Positions 47,687 to 57,120 of a stretch of 60,156 nt of DNA are shown one piece after another. Made by a program: the position numbers and the translations under genes. The stretch is taken from NCBI RefSeq assembly GCF_000334155.1, contig NZ_ANNK01000096.1:1-60156 (forward strand), given 5' to 3'. The DNA comes from Halalkalibacterium ligniniphilum (GTDB lineage Bacteria; Bacillota; Bacilli; Bacillales; Bacillaceae_D). The number at the start of each line of letters is the position of its first letter. The first letter of the stretch is position 1. The notes beneath the pieces are model-generated. The model did no database searches, was not told where the DNA came from, and saw nothing but the letters and a program-made list of their open reading frames with translations.

Positions 47687-48772
47687 CTACGCCTCCTTAC
47701 GCAGTTTATCTAGAAGCTCGTAAATCCGAGTTTCGTCTACACTGTCAACGAAGGCTTCACCGACTTCTTTCAGGAGAACCATACGTAACGTACCAGCTTC
47801 TGCTTTTTTGTCTTTTTTCATTGTTTCTACTAAACGTTCACTTGATAGCTGCTTTGGTATCGTCGTTTCATAGCCTAGCCCTCGAAACCACAATTCTGTT
47901 TCTTGAATCGGCAAGCGGACTGCCAGTCGATCTTCACTTACTCTCATCGCAAACAACATTCCAATAACGACCGCTTCCCCATGAGTCATTTCACCATAGC
48001 CAAGGTTTGCTTCAATTGCATGACCCAAAGTATGACCGAAATTAAGTAACGCGCGTAAGCCAGTCTCTTTTTCATCCTCAGCGACGATTGCCGCTTTCAC
48101 ACCAATGGAACGAGCGAGCATTTCTTCTGCCACTGCACCTTTGACGGACTGCAGATCATCAATTTGCTCCTGAAGCCAGCTTAAAAATGACTTATCACAA
48201 ATAAACCCGTGCTTCATCACCTCAGCAAAGCCAGAACGCCATTCTTTTTCAGGTAATGACGATAATGTCTCAGGATCATAAAGAACGGCCTCAGGCTGGT
48301 GAAACGCACCGATCATGTTTTTTCCCAGCGGATGATTGATCGCAACCTTTCCACCGACACTGCTATCATGGGCAAGCAATGTCGTAGGCACTTGAATGAA
48401 CGGAATTCCTCTCATAAATGTCGCTGCGACAAATCCTGCTAAATCACCAATCACACCCCCACCTAGGGCAATGATTAGTGATTTTCGGTCAAGGCTCTTC
48501 TCTAATGCTCGTGTTAAAAGCTCATCAAAATATTTGAATGATTTTGTCGCCTCTCCACTCGGTACAATCGCCTCATAGACAGGGTAGGAACCAATCAAGC
48601 CTTCCTTCACATCTGCCAAATAACGCTTGGCGACAACATCGTCTGTAATGATTAAAACCGAAGAAGGCTTGATCTTTTTTTCCTGCAAATAATGACCAAT
48701 GGTCTTTCGCACACCCTCTTTAATGACAACATCATAGGTTTTTGAAGATGTTTGAATCGGTAACGTGGTCAT
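47687..48772 (-). CDS. aroB: 3-dehydroquinate synthase
   Basis: 361 aa NAD- and zinc-dependent enzyme, second step of the shikimate pathway. ALGGGVIGDLAGFVAATFMRG and the zinc-ligand regions GFAEVMKHGFI and LNFGHTLGHAIEA are intact. Its ATG overlaps the aroC stop as TAATG, so translation is probably coupled. Confidence 0.97.
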   Translation of the reverse strand: MTTLPIQTSSKTYDVVIKEGVRKTIGHYLQEKKIKPSSVLIITDDVVAKRYLADVKEGLIGSYPVYEAIVPSGEATKSFKYFDELLTRALEKSLDRKSLIIALGGGVIGDLAGFVAATFMRGIPFIQVPTTLLAHDSSVGGKVAINHPLGKNMIGAFHQPEAVLYDPETLSSLPEKEWRSGFAEVMKHGFICDKSFLSWLQEQIDDLQSVKGAVAEEMLARSIGVKAAIVAEDEKETGLRALLNFGHTLGHAIEANLGYGEMTHGEAVVIGMLFAMRVSEDRLAVRLPIQETELWFRGLGYETTIPKQLSSERLVETMKKDKKAEAGTLRMVLLKEVGEAFVDSVDETRIYELLDKLRKEA

Positions 48773-49944
48773 TAAAATAACCTCGCTTGCTCATTATGAC
48801 GCTCAATATTTTCAGCAATTGCCTCCACTTGGTCAGAACCAAACGTTTCAAGTAATGCGTTCGCTACTTCCCAAGCCACAACTGCCTCAGCTACAACTGA
48901 AGCTGCTGGAACTGCACAGCTATCTGAACGCTCAATGCTTGCTTCAAATGTTTCTTTTGTTTCAATATCTACACTTTGCAACGGTTTATAGAGCGTCGGA
49001 ATCGGCTTCATTACGCCACGAACAACGATTGGCATACCATTTGTCATGCCACCCTCTAACCCACCAAGGTTGTTTGTTTTACGGTAGTATCCTCTTTCTT
49101 CACTCCAAAGAATTTCATCATGTACTTCACTTCCAGGTCGTGACGCCGCCTCAAAACCAATGCCAATCTCAACGCCTTTAAAAGCATTTATACTCATGAC
49201 TGCCGCTGCAATTTTCGCATCGAGCTTCCGATCGTAATGAACATGACTTCCAAGTCCAATTGGCGCGCCTTCAACAATAACCTCTACCACGCCACCAATG
49301 GAATCTCCGTTTTTCTTTGCTTCGTCGATCAAATTCATCATTTCTTTTTCCGCTTTTTTATCTAGACAGCGTACAGGAGATGCTTCTGAACGTTCTTGCA
49401 AGTCTTTGATGGATGTGTAGTCTGTATCAGCTGCCTTTACACCGCCGATTTCCAGAACATGGCCAGCAATTTCCATCCCAAAGGTCCGTAGAATCTTTTT
49501 GGCCACAGCACCCGCAGCAACACGAACTGTCGTTTCCCGAGCTGAAGAACGCTCTAGCACATTCCTCATATCGCGATGACCGTATTTGATTGCACCATTT
49601 AAATCTGCATGACCAGGACGTGGACGGGTAAGCTTGCGTTTAACTTCTGATTCTTCTTCCTCAGAAATCGGTTCTGCACCCATAATCTTTGTCCAATGCT
49701 TCCAATCTTTGTTCTCAACAACAAGAGCAATCGGTGCCCCGGTTGTTTTCCCATGTCGAACGCCACTTAAAATTTGAACCTGATCCTTTTCAATCTGCAT
49801 CCGCCGTCCTCTTCCATAGCCACCTTGCCGACGTGCTAAATCCGTATTAATATCTTCTGCCACAAGCTCCAAATGGGCTGGTACACCTTCTAAAATCGTC
49901 GTTAATTGGGGACCATGTGATTCTCCAGCTGTTAAGTATCTCAT
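48772..49944 (-). CDS. aroC: Chorismate synthase
   Basis: 390 aa FMN-dependent enzyme, last shikimate step (called aroF in older B. subtilis naming). It begins [56 protein letters not shown] and [18 protein letters not shown] are the signature blocks. GGAGGAG precedes the ATG. It is first in aroC-aroB-aroH, which reads into trp. Confidence 0.97.
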   Translation of the reverse strand: MRYLTAGESHGPQLTTILEGVPAHLELVAEDINTDLARRQGGYGRGRRMQIEKDQVQILSGVRHGKTTGAPIALVVENKDWKHWTKIMGAEPISEEEESEVKRKLTRPRPGHADLNGAIKYGHRDMRNVLERSSARETTVRVAAGAVAKKILRTFGMEIAGHVLEIGGVKAADTDYTSIKDLQERSEASPVRCLDKKAEKEMMNLIDEAKKNGDSIGGVVEVIVEGAPIGLGSHVHYDRKLDAKIAAAVMSINAFKGVEIGIGFEAASRPGSEVHDEILWSEERGYYRKTNNLGGLEGGMTNGMPIVVRGVMKPIPTLYKPLQSVDIETKETFEASIERSDSCAVPAASVVAEAVVAWEVANALLETFGSDQVEAIAENIERHNEQARLF

Positions 49945-49993
49945 CGCGACTCCTCCTACTACAATTCATCTCTTTATCGCTTTTATGCGTTAA

Positions 49994-50002
49994 ATTATAA
50001 CA
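49994..50002 (-). promoter_or_regulatory. Extended -10 promoter of aroC-aroB-aroH
   Basis: TGTTATAAT on the minus strand about 50 bases before aroC; the -35 region is poor (AGACAG). Confidence 0.6.
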
Positions 50003-50094
50003 TACATTTTAAAACCTGTCTTTGCTTATGTACATTACGTTGCTATTAATTGTTCATTTTAACAAATGCACTGAACCATTTCATCCTTTTTTCG

Positions 50095-50129
50095 ATAAAA
50101 ATAGAGTGGGAAGTTGTTGTCACCACTCT
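50095..50129 (-). terminator. Terminator of cheR
   Basis: AGAGTGG (50123-50129 on the minus strand) pairs with CCACTCT (50103-50109), followed by ATTTTTATC. It adjoins the cheR stop. Confidence 0.85.
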
Positions 50130-50909
50130 CTAGCTTTCTGCTTTACGATAAAAAAATGTATCTTCCGTTTCGAATCCATAAGATGCTGCATTAAAAATCT
50201 GCTCTGTGCTCCCGACAAAAAGAACCCCACCTGGTCGCAAGGCCTGACTAAATTTATGGTATAGCTCATGCTTCGCCTCTTCCGTAAAATAGATCATGAC
50301 ATTTCTGCAAATGATAAGGTCTGCATTCTCGATAAACGGATCGGCAAGTAAATTTTGTTTTTGGAAGCGAACCGTTGCCTTCACTTCTGGCTTTACTTTG
50401 TAACCCATGCTGTCCTTCTCAAAATAGTGATTTAACACATCCGCTGGTACTTCCTTGAGCGAACGTTCACTATATAGGCCGACTTTTGCCCGCTCTAAGA
50501 TTTGCTGATCAATGTCTGTTGCCAATATCGAAATATCTCTCAATGGCACATGCCCTGCCATCACCATTGCAAGGGTATAGGGTTCCTCTCCTGTTGAACA
50601 GGCGGCACTCCAAAGCTTTAATTTTTTATTCTCTTTAAGAAGCCGAGGGATAATCTTTTTGTCTAATACCTCCCAGCGGCGCGCATTTCGATAAAATTCT
50701 GACACATTGATGGTCATGCGATCTAAAAATTCATTAAAAAATGCTTCATTTTTTGTTAGAGCGTTAAAATAACTCATAAAATCTGTAAAACCTCGTTTAT
50801 CACGTAGTGCTTTTAGGCGTCGCTGCATTTGTGCTTCTTTATAAAGAGCTAAATCAATTCCCGTTTTTTGTTTGATTTTCCCAATAAATTGCTCGTAATC
50901 AGTAGTCAT
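50130..50909 (-). CDS. cheR: Chemotaxis protein methyltransferase CheR
   Basis: 259 aa enzyme methylating glutamates of chemoreceptors with S-adenosylmethionine. The N-terminal helical domain (about 1-75) binds the receptor. [19 protein letters not shown] is the SAM site, and [14 protein letters not shown] follows. The ATG at 50909 follows GAGGAG. It is monocistronic here, between aroC and ndk as in B. subtilis. Confidence 0.96.
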   Translation of the reverse strand: MTTDYEQFIGKIKQKTGIDLALYKEAQMQRRLKALRDKRGFTDFMSYFNALTKNEAFFNEFLDRMTINVSEFYRNARRWEVLDKKIIPRLLKENKKLKLWSAACSTGEEPYTLAMVMAGHVPLRDISILATDIDQQILERAKVGLYSERSLKEVPADVLNHYFEKDSMGYKVKPEVKATVRFQKQNLLADPFIENADLIICRNVMIYFTEEAKHELYHKFSQALRPGGVLFVGSTEQIFNAASYGFETEDTFFYRKAES

Positions 50910-51051
50910 TTTTAATCTCCTCATAACGAAAACGACATTTTATCTAGCGATAACAAGTATCGACATCTTCCTTTGTTTATTATAGACTTTTGTCCATTGG
51001 TTGAAAAGAACGCTCGTCCCCTTCAGACCGTATTTTCATTAAAAGCCGATC

Positions 51052-51086
51052 AAAAAAAAAGCTACCTGCATATTTTGTCCGGTAGC
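51052..51086 (-). terminator. Terminator of ndk
   Basis: GCTACC (51061-51066) pairs with GGTAGC (51081-51086), followed by nine T on the minus strand. Confidence 0.92.
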
Positions 51087-51114
51087 TTTCAATCGCTTAT
51101 AAGCGCTTACAATC

Positions 51115-51558
51115 TTACACCCATTTATTCATTGCTTTTTCGTACGTATTCAGCTCTTTTTCATCAAAAAAGATACCGATTTCACGCTTTGCACTTTCAG
51201 GAGAATCTGAGCCATGAATTACATTCATTGCCACTTGAACCCCAAAATCGCCACGAATTGTGCCAGGATCAGCTTCTGCTGGGTTTGTTTTCCCCATCAT
51301 TGTACGAGCGGTTGAAATCACATTTTCCCCTTCCCATACCATTGCAAATACAGGGCCAGACGTAATAAAATCAACAAGCTCTCCAAAAAACGGGCGCTCT
51401 TTATGTTCAGCATAATGGGTTTTTGCTTGCTCTTTTGTAACCGTCATCAATTTTGCAGCAACTAATGTAAACCCTTTCCTTTCAAAGCGAGAAACAATTT
51501 CCCCAATTAAGTTACGTTGTACACCATCTGGTTTTACCATTAAATATGTTCGTTCCAT
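51115..51558 (-). CDS. ndk: Nucleoside diphosphate kinase
   Basis: 147 aa enzyme balancing nucleoside triphosphate pools. [19 protein letters not shown] is the N-terminal signature and [16 protein letters not shown] holds the phosphorylated histidine. It has its own strong promoter and terminator. The position between hepT and cheR matches B. subtilis. Confidence 0.97.
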   Translation of the reverse strand: MERTYLMVKPDGVQRNLIGEIVSRFERKGFTLVAAKLMTVTKEQAKTHYAEHKERPFFGELVDFITSGPVFAMVWEGENVISTARTMMGKTNPAEADPGTIRGDFGVQVAMNVIHGSDSPESAKREIGIFFDEKELNTYEKAMNKWV

Positions 51559-51599
51559 GTTACACCCTCACCCTTCAATATGTATGATAAACCTTCATG

Positions 51600-51628
51600 A
51601 TTATAGCAAATATAAAGATTTATCGCAA
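51600..51628 (-). promoter_or_regulatory. Sigma-A promoter of ndk
   Basis: TTGCGA (51623-51628), 17 bases, TATAAT (51600-51605) with an extended TGC before it, about 40 bases before ndk. Confidence 0.82.
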
Positions 51629-51638
51629 CATTAAGAAA

Positions 51639-51661
51639 GGCTGCCTACGAATTAGACAGCC
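51639..51661 (-). terminator. Terminator of the hep-menaquinone operon
   Basis: GGCTG (51639-51643) pairs with CAGCC (51657-51661), followed by TTTCTT on the minus strand, seven bases after the hepT stop. Confidence 0.75.
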
Positions 51662-51667
51662 ATTGTG

Positions 51668-52639
51668 TTAAAATTTTCGCTTTCCGATAAACATTGCAAT
51701 CTCTCTAAAATAGGTTTTCGCTTTCTGTTCAGGCAGCGGCTCTAATGCTTTTAGTGCCTTCTCTAAGTACCGATCACTGATCGATAGGGCATATTCGATC
51801 CCACCTGAATGTTTAATCGCTGAAATGACCTCTGCCATATCCTGATGCTCAAGATACGGATTTGAAAGTGTTTCTTTAATTAAGGCTTTTGATTTATCGT
51901 CATGATATAGAGCGTAAAGAGCAGGTAACGTTACATTCCCTTGCAATAAGTCTCCACCAGCTGGCTTACCAAGCTGCTCCTCTGTTCCAACAAAGTCTAA
52001 AATGTCATCGGTGATTTGAAAGGACATGCCCACATAATAGCCAAAGAAGAAGAGTTTTTTTTGGATAGACGGCTCTGCTTTCGCAGCAAGAGCACCTAGC
52101 TGGCAGCTAACAGCAATAAGTAACGCTGTTTTTCGTTTAATTCGTCGAAAATAAATACGCAAATTTTGATTCCAATTATATTGATCACGAATTTGCTCTA
52201 CTTCTCCAACACACATTTCCACGATCGCATGTGAAAGAATTTGATGAATTTTCGGATCATCAAAAAAGGTTGATGCTTCAACGGCTTTAGCAAAAATATA
52301 ATCTCCCGTATACATGGCGACACGGTTATCCCATTGTGATTTAATCGTTTTTTTCCCACGGCGAAGCTCGGCATCATCGATAACGTCATCATGTACAAGT
52401 GAAGCCATATGAATTAATTCAAGGGGAACGGCTACATGCTTCAGCACATCAATATTATAGTTCCCGAATTTCGCAGCCAATAAAACTAAAACCGGACGAA
52501 TTCTTTTTCCCCCTGCTTTTAATAAATGCGTTGAAGCCTCCCGCAAGACATCATGCCGGGCTTGTACATTCGCTTCAAGCTCTTTCTCAATAATCGAAAT
52601 ATCCGATTGAAATTTCATATAAATGTCAGCTAGATTCAT
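51668..52639 (-). CDS. hepT: Heptaprenyl diphosphate synthase component II
   Basis: 323 aa prenyl chain-elongating subunit that makes the C35 side chain of menaquinone-7 together with HepS. HDDVIDDAELRRGKK is the first aspartate-rich motif, and the DDILD motif with GKPAGGDLLQGN after it is the second. The frame extends to 52705, but the ATG at 52639 gives the family start MNLADIYMKFQ and follows AGGGTGG. It is last in hepS-menG-ubiA-ubiX-mqnA-hepT. Confidence 0.96.
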   Translation of the reverse strand: MNLADIYMKFQSDISIIEKELEANVQARHDVLREASTHLLKAGGKRIRPVLVLLAAKFGNYNIDVLKHVAVPLELIHMASLVHDDVIDDAELRRGKKTIKSQWDNRVAMYTGDYIFAKAVEASTFFDDPKIHQILSHAIVEMCVGEVEQIRDQYNWNQNLRIYFRRIKRKTALLIAVSCQLGALAAKAEPSIQKKLFFFGYYVGMSFQITDDILDFVGTEEQLGKPAGGDLLQGNVTLPALYALYHDDKSKALIKETLSNPYLEHQDMAEVISAIKHSGGIEYALSISDRYLEKALKALEPLPEQKAKTYFREIAMFIGKRKF

Positions 52640-52649
52640 AGTGCCCACC

Positions 52650-53513
52650 CTACATAAAACTGGAGTGATGGTTGGAAACGTCACTCCAAATTTGAATTGA
52701 TTCAACTGGTTCCTTTAAAAAACCATGTTCATATGCCAACCGATAATAAAGGAGTAGACCTTCTTGCTCCTTTTCACCAAACGAATACGTAAGATGAGTA
52801 AAATAATGCTCCCAAAACGGCACTGTACCGCCAAGACGTTTTTGGATCGCAGCAATCATCGGGCGATACGCATCCTCCATGCTTTTTCGTTTGCTATCGA
52901 TAAATTGCTGATACAATTCAGCTAAAAGTTCAGCATGTTCATCTATCGCGTCCTTGCGAACAGCAAATACTGCATAGGTCATCGGCAAGCCTGTCCACTC
53001 TTCCCATAGCTCCCCTAAATCATATCGATAAATGCGGTCATCAACACTCCATGATGAGGCAATGGCCTCATCACCGATCAGAAGGCAAGCATCATGTTCT
53101 TTCATCATCTCTTCATAATTTGGGGCGGCTACGGTATAAGTGACATCAATTTTATAAAATGCAGCCAAAAGAAGTTTAATTAAATGAACAGATGTTGCCG
53201 ATGTTGATGTAAGGGCAATTTTTTTTCCTGTCAATTCAGCAATCGGAACGTTAGAAAATAAAAAAATGGATCCAACTTTTCCATGAGCCGAAACTGACAA
53301 TTCCGGAAATAAAACATATTTATGCTGCTGCTGTGCATAGGCAAAGGATGAAATCGGGCCAACGTGAATTCTACCACTGGCCATTTCACGATTTAGATGT
53401 GCAGGAATTTGCGGGACAAACAAACATCCGTTTTCTTTAAGCCAATCTCGGCTTAGATAATAAAAGAACGGTAGTGTATTCGTATAACTAATTTCCCCTA
53501 CGGTTAACGTCAT
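52650..53513 (-). CDS. mqnA: Chorismate dehydratase MqnA (futalosine pathway)
   Basis: 287 aa enzyme that removes water from chorismate to give 3-enolpyruvylbenzoate, the first step of the futalosine route to menaquinone. EISYTNTLPFFYYL, GRIHVGPISSFAYA and SATSVHLIKLLL are consistent with the MqnA/MqnD periplasmic-binding-like fold. Neighbours acting on the quinone ring and tail make MqnA more likely than MqnD. The ATG at 53513 overlaps the ubiX stop by four bases and follows a G-rich site. mqnB, mqnC and mqnE are not in the window. Confidence 0.88.
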   Translation of the reverse strand: MTLTVGEISYTNTLPFFYYLSRDWLKENGCLFVPQIPAHLNREMASGRIHVGPISSFAYAQQQHKYVLFPELSVSAHGKVGSIFLFSNVPIAELTGKKIALTSTSATSVHLIKLLLAAFYKIDVTYTVAAPNYEEMMKEHDACLLIGDEAIASSWSVDDRIYRYDLGELWEEWTGLPMTYAVFAVRKDAIDEHAELLAELYQQFIDSKRKSMEDAYRPMIAAIQKRLGGTVPFWEHYFTHLTYSFGEKEQEGLLLYYRLAYEHGFLKEPVESIQIWSDVSNHHSSFM

Positions 53514-54115
53514 CGTTCTTCCCCCCATCGGGTGAAAAGATGATGTTCGATGCCAAGTTGATCGAGCGCTTTTCCAACAACAAAGGAAACAAGATCGTCA
53601 AGGGTTTTCGGTAATTGATAAAAACCCGGCATCGCTGGCATAATCGTTGCACCCATTTTCGATAGCTTTAACATATTTTCTAAGTGAATTTGGTTTAACG
53701 GTGTTTCTCTCGGAACGATGACAAGACGACGCCCTTCCTTCAGCACGACATCTGCTGTTCGTTCTAATAAATTCCCTGAGGCACCGTGGGCAATCCCTGA
53801 TAGCGTGCCCATCGAACATGGTATAATAATCATCCCATCTTGCCGATAGGAACCACTGGCAATAGGAGCTGTATAGTCATGCAACGGATGAAAGAAAACG
53901 CCTCCATCGCCTTCTGAGAACAAGTCGACAATGACTTTCCCCCGATCGGTCGTATCAAGAAGAAGCTCCTCACGAAACACTTGCCAGCCAGCTTCTGTAA
54001 TAACAAGGTGGACCTTATATTGCTGACGTACGAGCTCTTGGACAAGGCGCACGCCATAAAGCCCTCCACTGGCTCCCGTTATTCCTACCGTTAAAATGCC
54101 CTTGTGATTTGTCAT
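53510..54115 (-). CDS. ubiX: Flavin prenyltransferase (UbiX/MqnM type)
   Basis: 201 aa flavoprotein that prenylates FMN to the cofactor of UbiD-type decarboxylases. GITGASGGLYGVRLV, IIPCSMGTLSGIAHG and RRLVIVPRETPLN are the family signature. In this cluster it probably serves the decarboxylase of the futalosine route; that partner is not in the window. It overlaps ubiA and mqnA by four bases each. Confidence 0.92.
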   Translation of the reverse strand: MTNHKGILTVGITGASGGLYGVRLVQELVRQQYKVHLVITEAGWQVFREELLLDTTDRGKVIVDLFSEGDGGVFFHPLHDYTAPIASGSYRQDGMIIIPCSMGTLSGIAHGASGNLLERTADVVLKEGRRLVIVPRETPLNQIHLENMLKLSKMGATIMPAMPGFYQLPKTLDDLVSFVVGKALDQLGIEHHLFTRWGEER

Positions 54116-54975
54116 AACAGCATGTCCCCAATCGTAAATACAAACATTACTAAGCTTAAGATGCCATTCATTGTGAAGAATGCAACATCTACTTTTGATA
54201 AATCGTCTGCTGAGACAAGGGAATGTTCATACAACATAATCCCACCAGCAATGAGCACTCCTATTAAATAGACATATCCAAGAGGGGTTATAAAAAACAT
54301 AAGAATAAAGGAAACAAAGCTTATGATGTGAAAGCCTTTCGCCAGTTGAAGTGCCTTCTTAATTCCGAAACAACTGGGAATGGAAAATAATCCTTTTGAA
54401 CGGTCATAGTCGGCATCCTGTGTTGCGTAAATCACGTCAAACCCTGCAGTCCAAAGGGCGACAGCAAGAAACAATACCATCGCATCCCATGTTAAGGTTC
54501 CAGTGGCACCGACCCATCCACCTAGAGGAGCAATCCCAATCGTAATCCCTAAAATGAGATGACAAGCCCATGTAAACCGTTTTGTGTACGAATAAATGAC
54601 AAGAAAAAATACAGCAACCGGGAGTAAAATAACCGCTAACATGTTTAGTTGATACGCTGAAAAAAAGAGAAGAGCCAACGACACGAGTATAAAAAAGTAG
54701 ACTTCAAGCTTCGAAACAAGCCCAGCTGGAATCGCCCGTGATTTCGTTCTCGGATTCGCTTTATCAATTTGTGCATCAATGACACGATTTAACGACATGG
54801 CAGCGCTTCGTGCTCCAACCATTGCCAACGTAATCCATAGCCATGTGCTTATGCTTGGCCATTCTCCATTGATTATCTGCGCACCTAAAATTGCACCAAA
54901 ATAAGCAAACGGAAGTGCAAAAACCGTATGTTCAAACTTAATCATTTCTAGGATGATTTTTATTTTTCTAACCAC
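54112..54975 (-). CDS. UbiA-family prenyltransferase (MqnP type)
   Basis: 287 aa polytopic membrane enzyme with about eight helices. The two aspartate-rich motifs are NRVIDAQIDKANPRTKSR and YATQDADYDRSKG. It probably attaches the heptaprenyl chain to the aromatic ring acid of the futalosine route (MqnP role), rather than to dihydroxynaphthoate (MenA) or heme (CtaB). The start is GTG with GAGGCAG before it. It lies between menG and ubiX. Confidence 0.88.
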   Translation of the reverse strand: MVRKIKIILEMIKFEHTVFALPFAYFGAILGAQIINGEWPSISTWLWITLAMVGARSAAMSLNRVIDAQIDKANPRTKSRAIPAGLVSKLEVYFFILVSLALLFFSAYQLNMLAVILLPVAVFFLVIYSYTKRFTWACHLILGITIGIAPLGGWVGATGTLTWDAMVLFLAVALWTAGFDVIYATQDADYDRSKGLFSIPSCFGIKKALQLAKGFHIISFVSFILMFFITPLGYVYLIGVLIAGGIMLYEHSLVSADDLSKVDVAFFTMNGILSLVMFVFTIGDMLL

Positions 54976-54991
54976 AATATCTGCCTCAATT

Positions 54992-55705
54992 CTACTTTGA
55001 ACCTTTCTTCTTCCCTAAATGCATGGCACAAACGCCCCCTGAATACGCTTTTACTTCCACGTCCGTTAACCCTGCCTCACGAAACATCTCAGCAAGCCTG
55101 TCTCTCCCTGGGAAAGACATGGTCGATTCCTGCAGCCACGAATATTCGTTATAGCTTTTCGCAAAAATTTTGCCGAACAAAGGCATCACTCGGCGAAAAT
55201 AAAGGAAATACATTTGCTTAAAAACCGGAATCGTCGGCTGCGATGTTTCTAAACAAACGACCATTCCACCAGGTTTTACCACACGTCTCATTTCCTTTAA
55301 AACCTGCATATAATCCGGAACATTACGCAATCCAAACCCGATCGTCACATAATCAAATGTATTATCGTCATACGGAAGCTCCATCGCGTTACCATGACGT
55401 AATGTCACTTGGGTTAGCTTCTTTTCTAAAATTTTTTGTTTTCCTATTTTAAGCATATTTTGGCTAAAATCAAGTCCTTCAACACGGCCCTTCTCCCCAA
55501 CTGCTTCGGCAAGGGCGATGGTCCAATCTCCTGTTCCACAGCAAACATCCAAAGCTGATTGACCGGCTTTCACATCCATACGTTTCATTGTATCTTTTCG
55601 CCATGCCTTGTGGCGTTGAAAACTAATAACTGAATTCATCATATCGTACTTTTTATAAATGGATTCAAAGACTTGATGAACACGCTCTTCTTTACTTTTT
55701 GCCAT
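54992..55705 (-). CDS. menG: Demethylmenaquinone methyltransferase
   Basis: 237 aa SAM-dependent methyltransferase performing the final C-methylation of menaquinone (UbiE/MenH in older names). [15 protein letters not shown] is the SAM site and [17 protein letters not shown] is diagnostic. It follows hepS by six bases. It serves both classical and futalosine routes. Confidence 0.97.
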   Translation of the reverse strand: MAKSKEERVHQVFESIYKKYDMMNSVISFQRHKAWRKDTMKRMDVKAGQSALDVCCGTGDWTIALAEAVGEKGRVEGLDFSQNMLKIGKQKILEKKLTQVTLRHGNAMELPYDDNTFDYVTIGFGLRNVPDYMQVLKEMRRVVKPGGMVVCLETSQPTIPVFKQMYFLYFRRVMPLFGKIFAKSYNEYSWLQESTMSFPGRDRLAEMFREAGLTDVEVKAYSGGVCAMHLGKKKGSK

Positions 55706-55711
55706 GATTGT

Positions 55712-56536
55712 CTACCCTTCTTCCGCAACTTTATCTGTTTGTACTGATGAACCGAGAAGGTGGTCCACATGGTCAATGACAAATTTTTCAATTCGCTGCA
55801 TACCTTTTGCCGCCGTTAGGAGTCGATCTTTTACGCCTTCCACTTTTTGCTCACAAATGAGCAGGATGTCTTCTTTCTCCTGCTTTTTAAGCGCTAACTC
55901 TTGTGAAGCTTCACCAAAATAATCAAAAATAATTGCACGAATCAGCGGAACACTTTTCCCTTTTAACCATGCTTCTTTTTCAGCAATCAGTCGCTTTAAA
56001 TAAAAGAAGTCTGCAATGACATCCTTCCAAGCGGGGAGTTGAAAATGTTCAGCCATATTTTGCGTTAAAATTGACTCAATTCGCTTTACAATTTCTTCAG
56101 CATTTTTATATGGAAGCCGTTCTTCACGGTAAACCGTCATTTTATCTTCGTTAATTTCTTGGATCGAATGACTAAAAATTCGGATGATTGGCAAGTGATT
56201 GCCGTCCGCAAGCAAATAATAATAGAGACTGCTATAATAATCACCCGCAAGTATTTTTAATTGCCGATTTTTTTTAATAGAGTCGGACTTAATATTATGG
56301 AGGGAGACTTCTTCATGGATATCTAGTGCTGCTTGAGCAAGCAAAGCTGATAGAATGAAAACCTTCGTATCTTTTTTTGCTAGCTTTTCAGGAAGCATCG
56401 CATACATGAAACGAATCTTATCTTCATCAACTTTCGGCTCTGTTATGTATTTTTGTAAGTATGAGTGCTGAATTAATCCATAAAAGCTTTGCTTAATTTC
56501 TTCTACTTTATCATTTAAATGTTCCATTCTAACCAT
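55712..56536 (-). CDS. hepS: Heptaprenyl diphosphate synthase component I
   Basis: 274 aa non-catalytic partner of HepT, fixing product length at C35. LAQAALDIHEEV and LAGDYYSSLYYYLLA are typical of the family. Several ATGs lie near the start; the one at 56536 has GGGGGA seven bases upstream and is chosen over 56551. It is first in the operon, behind an extended -10 promoter. Confidence 0.93.
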   Translation of the reverse strand: MVRMEHLNDKVEEIKQSFYGLIQHSYLQKYITEPKVDEDKIRFMYAMLPEKLAKKDTKVFILSALLAQAALDIHEEVSLHNIKSDSIKKNRQLKILAGDYYSSLYYYLLADGNHLPIIRIFSHSIQEINEDKMTVYREERLPYKNAEEIVKRIESILTQNMAEHFQLPAWKDVIADFFYLKRLIAEKEAWLKGKSVPLIRAIIFDYFGEASQELALKKQEKEDILLICEQKVEGVKDRLLTAAKGMQRIEKFVIDHVDHLLGSSVQTDKVAEEG

Positions 56537-56639
56537 GAATAAGTCCCCCATATACTGAAAACATTCGTTGTTGTTAAGGTGTCAGGTCAATCCTTCTTTT
56601 TCTTTACCTATAATCATTCAAAAGACAAGATCGAATCCT

Positions 56640-56648
56640 ATTATAGCA
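56640..56648 (-). promoter_or_regulatory. Extended -10 promoter of the hepS operon
   Basis: TGCTATAAT on the minus strand, about 105 bases before hepS; no good -35 is visible. Confidence 0.6.
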
Positions 56649-56700
56649 TAATTCCTTAGACCCGATAAGCAACATATCCTTAAAGTGATCGATTAGAATT

Positions 56701-56817
56701 GCCCAAGGCGCCCGCCTATCCGCGACAAGCACGGGAAACTGTGCCTAAAAAACGATTTTTGTTTTTCTTAGGAAGAGCAGAATCGACCGCGAGCAGCTTG
56801 CGCCGCAGCTAGACAGC
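56701..56817. repeat. Dispersed intergenic repeat, copy C (diverged)
   Basis: About 117 bp between mtrB and hepS. It ends with AGCTAGACAGC (56807-56817), as in copies A and B, and has a similar internal pattern (CAAG, GGGAA, AGGAAGAGCAG). It is more GC-rich than A and B and has diverged in the core. Confidence 0.55.
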
Positions 56818-56861
56818 TTTAAAATTCAATACTTTCTTCTTTCTTATCTGCTAAGGAAAAG

Positions 56862-56883
56862 AAAAGCAGGGGATCCTGCTTTT
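56862..56883 (-). terminator. Terminator of folE-mtrB
   Basis: AAAAGCAGG (56862-56870) pairs with CCTGCTTTT (56875-56883), followed by CTTTTCC on the minus strand, four bases after the mtrB stop. Confidence 0.82.
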
Positions 56884-56887
56884 CCTC

Positions 56888-57106
56888 CTATTCCTCTGTA
56901 TCTATTGTACCGTGACGCGTCTGAATAATGGCTTTTCCTCTTACCTTCACAGCAGATGTATGCTCTGTAAATTGAGCAATCATTACTTCGCCTTTGTCCA
57001 ATTTCTCTGAATGGTGAAAGCGTGTATCGGTTCCCCTTGTTAGCCCAATCACGTTTACACCGTTTTCTTTTGCTTTAATAATGAAAAAATCCGCATTGTC
57101 GCTCAT
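56888..57106 (-). CDS. mtrB: Tryptophan RNA-binding attenuation protein TRAP
   Basis: 72 aa subunit of the 11-mer TRAP ring. [20 protein letters not shown] and [14 protein letters not shown] are near-identical to the B. subtilis protein as I recall it; Lys and Arg of the KVR block contact RNA. GAGGAGG precedes the ATG. A longer frame to 57241 overlaps folE and is not used. It follows folE by 14 bp, the mtrAB arrangement. Its target, the trp leader, is at 47223-47284. Confidence 0.97.
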   Translation of the reverse strand: MSDNADFFIIKAKENGVNVIGLTRGTDTRFHHSEKLDKGEVMIAQFTEHTSAVKVRGKAIIQTRHGTIDTEE

Positions 57107-57120
57107 CCCCAGCCTCCTCG

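Noticed and set aside
49364-49375. CTAGACAGC in aroC as a further repeat copy
   Set aside because: Only nine bases match, in coding sequence, with no core similarity.
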